This document shows positions 1 through 5,033 of a DNA stretch of 5,033 bases, piece by piece. This DNA is from Chitinophagaceae bacterium (GTDB lineage Bacteria; Bacteroidota; Bacteroidia; Chitinophagales; Chitinophagaceae). Within the stretch, counting starts at the first letter, position 1. Each line of letters begins with the position of its first letter. Below the pieces are notes generated by a model. That model worked only from the letters and a program-made list of their open reading frames with translations. It was not told the origin of the DNA and searched no databases. The position numbers and the translations under genes are program-made. Location: positions 1 through 5,033 of the forward strand of contig DMRT01000202.1 of the NCBI GenBank assembly GCA_003455235.1, written 5' to 3'.

Positions 1-1056
1 TACTACGACTTTTCACAAAGCATCGCCGAATACACCAAAACATTCAATGAACTGGATGTAGAATGGAAATGGCAGCCCGTTACCATCAGCAACTACGCTT
101 CCGTTATAGAAAACATTGCCAAAAAGAACGAAAAGGATAATAAACTTCACCTGGTGTTCAACCTCTGCGATGGCGATGAGGTAAATGGCACCCCGGGCAT
201 TTCGGTAGTGAAGCTGCTTGAAGAGAAAGGATTGTTCTATACCGGCTCCGATGAATATTTTTACCATATCACCACTTCAAAAATCCCCATGAAGCAGGCT
301 TTTGATAAAGCCGGCGTTCCAACGGCGCCCTGGGAAGCCATTACTTCCAGGGAACAGAGTACCGGCGATATCATAAAAAAACTTGGCTTCCCGGTGATTG
401 TAAAGCCTTCCGTTTCCGGGGGCAGCATGGGCGTTGGTGTAAGAAACGTGGTTAACAATACCAAAGAACTGAATGAACAGGTTCAGCAGATGTTCGAGGG
501 ATACCGTGGCTGGCAGCTGACCAGCGATGGCATCGTAGCCGAATCGTTCATCAACGGACCCGAGTATACTGTTCTGATCGTTGGTTCGCATGATAAACCC
601 GGCAAAGCAAAAATATATGAGCCGGTTGAGCGGATCTTCCATCCTTCCCTCCCGGATCACGAAAAATTCCTCAGCTTCGACCGGTTGTGGGAAATCTATG
701 AAGAAGAAAAACCCATGCCCGACCAGGGAAATTTTTACGAATACGAATTACCCGACAAATCACTGATCGAAGAAATAAAACGGATAAGCTGGGATGCTTT
801 TGTGGCCACCCGCGGAAAAGGCTATACCAGGGTTGACCTGCGAATGGATAAAGATACCCGTAAGATATATGTGCTGGAAGTGAATGCACAGTGCGGACTG
901 AGCGAAGACGAAGACTACACTTCCATCGGGGCCATCCTGCGTATCAGCGGCAAAACATTCACCCAGTTAGTAGTTGCCATCATAAACGATGCCTATCAAC
1001 GAAAGAAGGCTTCCGCAAAAGCGCTCAAACGCAAAGGGTCAATAGGGATTTCCTGA
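1..1056 (+). CDS. ATP-grasp ligase, D-Ala-D-Ala ligase-like (5' partial)
   Basis: The frame is open from base 1 to the TGA at 1054-1056, giving 351 visible residues; by comparison with the next gene perhaps 10-25 N-terminal residues are missing. ATP-grasp enzymes use ATP to activate a carboxylate as an acyl phosphate and join it to an amine. Residues numbered from the first visible codon: FNLCDGDEVNGTPG (about 53-66) matches the substrate-domain loop of D-Ala-D-Ala ligases (Ddl). VIVKPSVSGGSMGVGV (132-147) is the ATP-binding lysine and glycine-rich loop. AESFINGPEYTV (180-191) is the adenine/ribose-side strand. RVD (277-279) and LEVN (E293, N295) are the Mg-binding and catalytic positions. 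The usual Ddl NTxPG after the Asn is NAQCG here, and the region between PVERIF and NFYEYELPD is longer than in Ddl. The protein ends in a Lys/Arg-rich tail. The next gene starts 16 bp downstream, so the two are probably co-transcribed. A housekeeping ddl is unlikely; the true substrate is unknown. It is probably cytoplasmic. Confidence 0.93.
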   Translation, partial: YYDFSQSIAEYTKTFNELDVEWKWQPVTISNYASVIENIAKKNEKDNKLHLVFNLCDGDEVNGTPGISVVKLLEEKGLFYTGSDEYFYHITTSKIPMKQAFDKAGVPTAPWEAITSREQSTGDIIKKLGFPVIVKPSVSGGSMGVGVRNVVNNTKELNEQVQQMFEGYRGWQLTSDGIVAESFINGPEYTVLIVGSHDKPGKAKIYEPVERIFHPSLPDHEKFLSFDRLWEIYEEEKPMPDQGNFYEYELPDKSLIEEIKRISWDAFVATRGKGYTRVDLRMDKDTRKIYVLEVNAQCGLSEDEDYTSIGAILRISGKTFTQLVVAIINDAYQRKKASAKALKRKGSIGIS

Positions 1057-1072
1057 TGACGGCGGAAAAACA

Positions 1073-2509
1073 ATGAATATGAAAGTTTGTGTTCTTCAAC
1101 CCGATTACTCCACCACCGATGTAGATTATAAAAATTACGATCCCCCCCGGGATCTCAGTCATTTAATGCCCGGCACCGTATTTGAACACGTACAGCTGAA
1201 TAAGCTTACGATTTACCGGCAGTTGAAAGAGCTTAAGAAAAAGAATTTTGATGTTTTTGTAAACCTGTGTGAGGGTTACCTGGAATGGAGTGTTCCTTCT
1301 GTAGATGTAATCTATTTCATGGAATTACTGGACCTTCCTTTTACCGGCCCCACCTCCCTGCTTTATGACCCGCCAAAGGACCTGATGAAATACGTGGCTT
1401 ATACAGCCGGCGTTAAGACGCCTGCCTTTGCGCTGATCAGCTCAGTCGATGATGTTGAAACCGAATGCAGCCACCTGCAATATCCCCTGTTTGTGAAGCC
1501 GGACAAGGCCGGAGACAGCCTGGGGGTGGATGATCATTCCCTCGTATATAATAAAGAAGACCTGATCCGGAAATGCGCATCAATCATAGAAGAGTACGGC
1601 CCGCTGCTGGTGGAAGAATATATCAGCGGGAGAGAGTTTACCGTGATGCTGGTGGCCGATGCTTTGGAAGGAAAGAGCTGCTCTGTTTTTAAACCGATCG
1701 AATATATTTTTCCCGGGGGCTTCCAGTTTAAAACCTATTCCCTGAAAACCTCTGAGCTTCATCCGGAGGCCAATATTCCCTGCAACGACCCGGTGCTGGA
1801 AAAGCAATTAAAAGAAGCGGCGCTGCAAATCTTCCAGGGCTTTGGCGGTGTGGGCTATGCCCGGCTCGATTTCAGGGTAAATGAAAAGAATGAAATCTTC
1901 TTCCTGGAAATAAATTTCACCTGCTCTGTATTTTATAAAGACGGTTACGAAGGTTCGGCCGATTATATTTTAAAATGTGACGGGATCGGCCAGGCTGGTT
2001 TTCTTAAAAAAATAATTGATGAAGGCGTTGCCCGCCATCGTCGCAGGCAAAAAAAATATACTATGAAAGGCAATGCCATAGCACGCTATGGTATATATGC
2101 AAATCAGAATATAAACGAGAACGAGGTGATTTTCAGGGGAGAAGAACTAAGCCAACGCATCGTAACCCGCAGATATGTTGAATCTTCGTGGAGTGTTAAG
2201 GAAAAAGAAACCTTTGGAAAGTACGCTTATCCTCTCAGCAATGAAGTATTTTTGCTGTGGGACGATAATCCGGCCGGATGGGCACCACAAAACCACAGTT
2301 GCGACGCCAACACCGCCTATAAAGGGCTCAATGTATATGCCACCCGGAATATTAAAAAAGGCGAAGAACTAACTCTTAACTACGCAGACTTCCTGGATGA
2401 ACATATGGAGCCCTTTGAGTGCCGGTGCGGTGCGGCTAATTGTCGTGGATTTGTTTCCGGTACCCCGAACAATTCGGTGACCGAGCGTGAACGCCTCCGG
2501 CACAATTAA
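1073..2509 (+). CDS. ATP-grasp-SET fusion protein (ligase plus putative lysine methyltransferase)
   Basis: This is a 478-aa two-domain protein. Residues 1-325 are an ATP-grasp domain related to the upstream gene: VNLCEG (63-68), FVKPDKAGDSLGV (140-152, K142), VEEYISGREFTV (180-191), RLD (264-266) and LEIN (E279, N281). A basic linker, ARHRRRQKK (320-328), leads to a SET domain at about 331-460. SET domains transfer methyl from S-adenosylmethionine to lysine. Visible motifs are RYGIYA (338-343) for the N-terminal glycine motif, NHSCDAN (407-413) for the SAM-binding/pseudoknot motif, GEELTLNY (430-437) with the catalytic-type Tyr437, and a post-SET CxCx4C (C450, C452, C457) that normally combines with the SET cysteine (C410 here) to bind zinc. 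Both halves therefore look active. The ATG at 1073 is chosen, but one at 1079 (MKVCVLQP) is equally plausible; neither has a clear Shine-Dalgarno, only purine-rich GGCGGAAAAA upstream. It is probably in an operon with gene 1. The substrate of either domain cannot be read from sequence. It is not a frameshift artefact: one continuous frame covers both domains. Confidence 0.95.
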   Translation: MNMKVCVLQPDYSTTDVDYKNYDPPRDLSHLMPGTVFEHVQLNKLTIYRQLKELKKKNFDVFVNLCEGYLEWSVPSVDVIYFMELLDLPFTGPTSLLYDPPKDLMKYVAYTAGVKTPAFALISSVDDVETECSHLQYPLFVKPDKAGDSLGVDDHSLVYNKEDLIRKCASIIEEYGPLLVEEYISGREFTVMLVADALEGKSCSVFKPIEYIFPGGFQFKTYSLKTSELHPEANIPCNDPVLEKQLKEAALQIFQGFGGVGYARLDFRVNEKNEIFFLEINFTCSVFYKDGYEGSADYILKCDGIGQAGFLKKIIDEGVARHRRRQKKYTMKGNAIARYGIYANQNINENEVIFRGEELSQRIVTRRYVESSWSVKEKETFGKYAYPLSNEVFLLWDDNPAGWAPQNHSCDANTAYKGLNVYATRNIKKGEELTLNYADFLDEHMEPFECRCGAANCRGFVSGTPNNSVTERERLRHN

Positions 2510-2638
2510 ACCCGCCTGTTTTCCTCCCGTCTTACTAACCACCGCTACTTTGCTGAAGCTGCGTAGCACAAACATTACAATTCATCGTCCTTTTGGGGCT
2601 TTTTAAACAGATGATTCAGGAATCAAACGGAATGAACT
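2510..2638. other. 129-bp intergenic gap between the SET fusion gene and the membrane-protein gene
   Basis: The gap is pyrimidine-rich at its left end. It holds a weak inverted repeat, GCTAC (2544-2548) with GTAGC (2563-2567), and a short T run (2600-2604) after GGGGC without a real stem. No perfect Bacteroidota -7 box (TAnnTTTG) with a paired -33 TTG was found; TACTTTG at 2546-2552 is one base short. The gap is long enough for a separate promoter for the downstream gene, but none can be demonstrated by eye. Confidence 0.4.
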
Positions 2639-3574
2639 ATGTCCAAATTTCAGATTTTACGCATGCTGATGATGAAACACAGGTACCAGCTTGTGATCAC
2701 TTATATATTATTCTCCCTGGAAATGCTCGGCAACCTGCTGCGCTTTTATTTTTTTGGTGAAGCCATTAACGGGCTGATTAAGGGAAGTTACCAGGGACTT
2801 GTTGTTCTTACGGTTGTTCATCTTTCTTATTTACTCATAGGCACCATCCGGCATATGTATGATACCCGTACCTATACCGCCATCTATACCTCACTGGTCA
2901 CAAAGTTCCTGAGCCGCCGGTATAACAAGATCGAAGTTTCAAAGTTAAGCGCACATTCAACATTGGCCAGGGAGTTCGTTGATTTTTTAGAACATGATCT
3001 TGTGTATGTGATCGAAGCGGTCTACAATATTTTCGGTTCGTTGATTATTTTATTCTTCTACGATAAGGTGGTGGTAGGTATTTGCCTGGCCATTATGGTC
3101 CCGGTTACCATCATCGGCATGCTGTATGGAAAGCGGATGAGAAAGCTCAACAAGAATAAAAATGATGAGCTGGAAAAACAGGTGGACATCATTGCTGAAG
3201 GCAATCACTCTGCAATCAAACATCATTACAACAACCTCCGGAAATGGCAGGTCCGCATCTCCGACAAAGAAGCGTGGAATTTCGGGTTTATGGAGATTAT
3301 GGTGCTGATTGTGGTTGCGGTTTCGCTGATCGTGTCAAAAAACCTGCACAGCTCCACCGTAATGGCGGGTAGTTTGTTTGCTATTTACAGCTATATCCTG
3401 AAGTTTGCTTCGGGCCTGGATACCATCCCTTATACGCTTGAACGTCTTTCATCATTGGGAGATATTACAAGAAGGATTGAATTACAGTCCGACGATTTTC
3501 CCCCGGAAAGAATTCCGGTGGAGCGGAATTTCAGGATCCTGGAAAAAAATAAAAGGCAGGAGTTTTTGGTATAA
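2639..3574 (+). CDS. ABC-exporter-like six-helix membrane protein lacking an ATPase domain
   Basis: This 311-aa protein is hydrophobic over most of its length. Likely membrane helices by eye are residues 17-40, 52-70, 121-140, 143-163, 216-233 and 240-258, a 2+2+2 spacing with long cytoplasmic extensions between pairs. This is the layout of type I ABC exporter transmembrane domains. The segment ending in LDTIPYTLERLSSLGDITRRI (260-280) resembles the stretch that leads from the last helix into the nucleotide-binding domain in full exporters. However, the protein stops at 311 with no Walker A, signature or Walker B motif. Stand-alone proteins of this kind are known as the ABC transporter six-transmembrane-domain family (I recall Pfam ABC_membrane_3). 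Whether they transport with a separate ATPase is not settled by the sequence. The ATG at 2639 gives a short N-terminal basic segment before helix 1. An alternative frame starting at 2611 or 2632 runs only to 2760 and is not favoured. It acts in the inner membrane. The link to the ligase genes is positional only. Confidence 0.88.
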   Translation: MSKFQILRMLMMKHRYQLVITYILFSLEMLGNLLRFYFFGEAINGLIKGSYQGLVVLTVVHLSYLLIGTIRHMYDTRTYTAIYTSLVTKFLSRRYNKIEVSKLSAHSTLAREFVDFLEHDLVYVIEAVYNIFGSLIILFFYDKVVVGICLAIMVPVTIIGMLYGKRMRKLNKNKNDELEKQVDIIAEGNHSAIKHHYNNLRKWQVRISDKEAWNFGFMEIMVLIVVAVSLIVSKNLHSSTVMAGSLFAIYSYILKFASGLDTIPYTLERLSSLGDITRRIELQSDDFPPERIPVERNFRILEKNKRQEFLV

Positions 3575-3577
3575 ACC

Positions 3578-5033
3578 TCACCTGATAAGTATAACCGTTC
3601 CCTTTTCAGTTCGTTGCATCCTGTTTTTGAATGTGAACTTTGCCACCCAGGTAAAGGATGAGGGACTGTTCTGCTTTGACCGGTAAAAACCATTCCACCG
3701 TTCATAAGGGTCGCTGCTTCTAAAAACAAGTTCGCCATAGCGGTTGTATACCAGCAGCCGGTAATTGCTGATAGCCCCTACGTTTCCCAGCGGGCCAAAC
3801 CCATCGTTCTTTGCATCACCGTTTGGTGTAAAGGAGTTGGGAAAATATACATCGTTGCAAGCGCCGGCAACGGGCTGGGTAAGGGTTACCGAAGTTGCCA
3901 CAGAACAACCGTTGTTGTCTGTAACCGTCACCGTATAATTTCCGGCCGGCACATTGTTAATGGTGGCCGTTGTTTGTGCCGGAATACTGTTCCAGCTGAA
4001 TGAATAAGGAGGGTTGCCCCCGGATACCTGCACCGTGGCGGCTCCATCGCTCAATCCAAAGCAAGTGACATTCCGTGTGTTGATGATGTTTAATACAGGA
4101 GCCGATGCGTTTACGATTGTTACCGGAATGTTTTCGGTGCACGAACGGCTGTCTGTAACCGTTACGGTATAGTTTCCTGCGGTCAGGCCTGTAGCCGTTG
4201 GCCCGGTTCCGCCGGATGGAAGCCAGGTATAGGAATAGGGTGGCGTACCGCCGGTTTCATTTACCGTAGCGGTACCGGTGGGTGATGAACATCCCGGCTG
4301 AATAACAGTAACCGTGTGAGATAGTTTGGCTGGTTCACCAATGATGATAATGGCGTTCGACTGGCAACTATTTGCTGCGCTGACAGTAACCGTGTAAATG
4401 CTTGCGCCCAGCCCGGTGGCTGTGGCCGTGGTTTGAACGGGGTTGCTGTTCCACGAATAAATAAACGGAGATGCTGCTACGGGGATGACATTTACGGTGG
4501 CCGAAGCCGTTTTATCACCAAAGCAGTTATTAAAGCCAATCTGCGAGGTAGTGAGGCCGAGTATATAAATATCCTGTGTGGTGGTGGAAGAGCCATTGTC
4601 GGGGCCCGTTACATCCAGGCGGATGGTATACTTTCCGGGTGCAGAAAATGTGTGGGTGGGTGTTTGCTGTGTCGATGTATTGTTGGGGCCCGAAGCGATG
4701 TCTCCAAAATCCCACAGCAACGACGGGCAGTGAGCGGATGTATTGGTAAACGTAACCGAATTACTGCTGGTGCATGAGTAGGTAAAGGAAGCGTTGTTGG
4801 GTGGGGCTTCGCCGATCACGATTTCGTCAATGGCAAATCCATCATAATTATTACAGGTGGTTCCCGCTCCGAAAATAAACCGGAATATCACATTGGACAC
4901 ACCAGCCAGGTAGGGCATGGTATGTTGTGCATTTACCCAGCGGGTGCTTCCCCCTGTACCCTGGCAGCTTCCGGCAGTAGGAAACACGGTGCCCGACCAG
5001 CCTTCCCGTACCGTTGTAAGTGGATTAAGGCCC
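3578..5033 (-). CDS. Secreted multidomain protein with PKD, SprB-type repeats and type IX secretion C-terminal domain (5' partial)
   Basis: The frame is open from the right window edge to the TGA at 3578-3580 (complement), giving 484 visible residues. The first start-like codon is a GTG at 4985-4987, but coding continues upstream of it (GLNPLTTVREGWSGT), so the N terminus and signal peptide lie outside the window. Domains by visible residue: 1-75, the end of a jelly-roll/MAM-like domain (GWSGT; FRFIFG; NNYDGFAIDEIVIG); about 81-155, a PKD-like fold (LLWDFGD, then PTHTFSAPGKYTIRLDV); about 161-386, three SprB-type repeats; about 393-484, the gliding-motility-associated C-terminal domain (CHU_C, type B sorting), with VYFPNSFTPNGDAKNDGFG, VYNRYGELVF, WNGFY and the terminal GTVILIR. 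That last domain directs export through the type IX system, after which the protein is normally on the surface or in the medium. The middle domains suggest adhesion or binding rather than catalysis; no enzyme domain is visible, although one could be in the missing part. It is convergent with the preceding gene. Confidence 0.93.
   Translation of the reverse strand, partial: GLNPLTTVREGWSGTVFPTAGSCQGTGGSTRWVNAQHTMPYLAGVSNVIFRFIFGAGTTCNNYDGFAIDEIVIGEAPPNNASFTYSCTSSNSVTFTNTSAHCPSLLWDFGDIASGPNNTSTQQTPTHTFSAPGKYTIRLDVTGPDNGSSTTTQDIYILGLTTSQIGFNNCFGDKTASATVNVIPVAASPFIYSWNSNPVQTTATATGLGASIYTVTVSAANSCQSNAIIIIGEPAKLSHTVTVIQPGCSSPTGTATVNETGGTPPYSYTWLPSGGTGPTATGLTAGNYTVTVTDSRSCTENIPVTIVNASAPVLNIINTRNVTCFGLSDGAATVQVSGGNPPYSFSWNSIPAQTTATINNVPAGNYTVTVTDNNGCSVATSVTLTQPVAGACNDVYFPNSFTPNGDAKNDGFGPLGNVGAISNYRLLVYNRYGELVFRSSDPYERWNGFYRSKQNSPSSFTWVAKFTFKNRMQRTEKGTVILIR
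3875..4552 (-). repeat. Three tandem SprB-type protein repeats within the secreted protein
   Basis: Three copies of about 75 residues lie at approximately 4334-4552, 4106-4324 and 3875-4096 (in protein order). Each has a first Cys near its start, a middle strand of the type PPYSYTW/PPYSFSW/SPFIYSW, then GNYTVTV or SIYTVTV and a second Cys 50-53 residues after the first (visible residues C170/C223, C248/C298, C324/C376). The even spacing suggests one disulfide per repeat, which is an inference. The DNA copies have diverged but share short stretches such as GTAACCGT. Confidence 0.85.

Noticed and set aside
277..660. 127-aa minus-strand open frame opposite gene 1
   Set aside because: It lies entirely within the strongly supported ATP-grasp gene, has no recognisable motif and looks like an antisense shadow.
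2544..2567. Inverted repeat GCTAC/GTAGC considered as a terminator or operator
   Set aside because: It has only 5-bp arms around a 14-base loop, with no T run directly after it; this is within what chance gives.
2587..2604. GTCC-TTTT-GGGGC followed by five Ts considered as an intrinsic terminator
   Set aside because: The stem would be only two or three base pairs, too weak for a terminator.
2611..2760. Short plus-strand frame (49 codons) starting before the membrane-protein gene
   Set aside because: It overlaps the start of the membrane protein in another frame, has no recognisable feature, and the membrane-protein frame is far better supported.
3430..3738. 102-aa minus-strand open frame spanning the convergent junction
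   Set aside because: It overlaps the ends of both real genes in another frame and has no motif; the sorting domain in the other minus frame is clearly the coding one.
4433..4777. 114-aa plus-strand open frame opposite the secreted protein gene
   Set aside because: It is rich in Gly, Cys and Arg with no domain, and sits opposite the PKD and first SprB repeat, which explain the sequence fully.
4985..4987. GTG as the start of the secreted protein
   Set aside because: The same frame stays open to the window edge with sensible protein sequence, and there is no signal peptide after the GTG, so the real start lies upstream outside the window.

Overview
The window most likely comes from a member of the Bacteroidota, perhaps a Chitinophagaceae-like bacterium. 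The strongest evidence is the minus-strand gene at the right end. It encodes a secreted protein with SprB-type repeats and a C-terminal gliding-motility/type IX secretion sorting domain, a combination characteristic of that phylum. The genus is not determined. The start sites have no strong Shine-Dalgarno sequence, which also fits Bacteroidota.

Layout: (1) Positions 1-1056 (+) hold the 3' part of an ATP-grasp ligase related to D-Ala-D-Ala ligase, with its start cut off by the window edge. (2) Positions 1073-2509 (+), only 16 bp downstream, encode a 478-aa two-domain protein. It has an N-terminal ATP-grasp domain related to gene 1 and a C-terminal SET methyltransferase domain with a post-SET cysteine motif. 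(3) After a 129-bp gap, 2639-3574 (+) encodes a membrane protein that looks like an ABC-exporter six-helix transmembrane domain with no ATPase domain. (4) Positions 3578-5033 (-) encode the C-terminal 484 residues of the type IX-secreted protein, running convergently towards gene 3 with only 3 bp between the stop codons.

The most unusual content is the pair of tandem ATP-grasp enzymes, the second fused to SET. Both keep the ATP/Mg-binding residues but share departures from true D-Ala-D-Ala ligases: Cys replaces Pro after the Mg-binding Asn, and an acidic residue sits where the second D-Ala carboxylate is normally bound. A reasonable inference is that the pair forms amide bonds on an unidentified small molecule, peptide or protein, and that the SET domain methylates a lysine or amine on the product or a partner. 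The orphan ABC-type membrane protein could belong to the same pathway, but the 129-bp gap makes that link weak. The secreted protein is probably unrelated. There are no RNA genes, insertion sequences, CRISPR arrays or convincing terminators.
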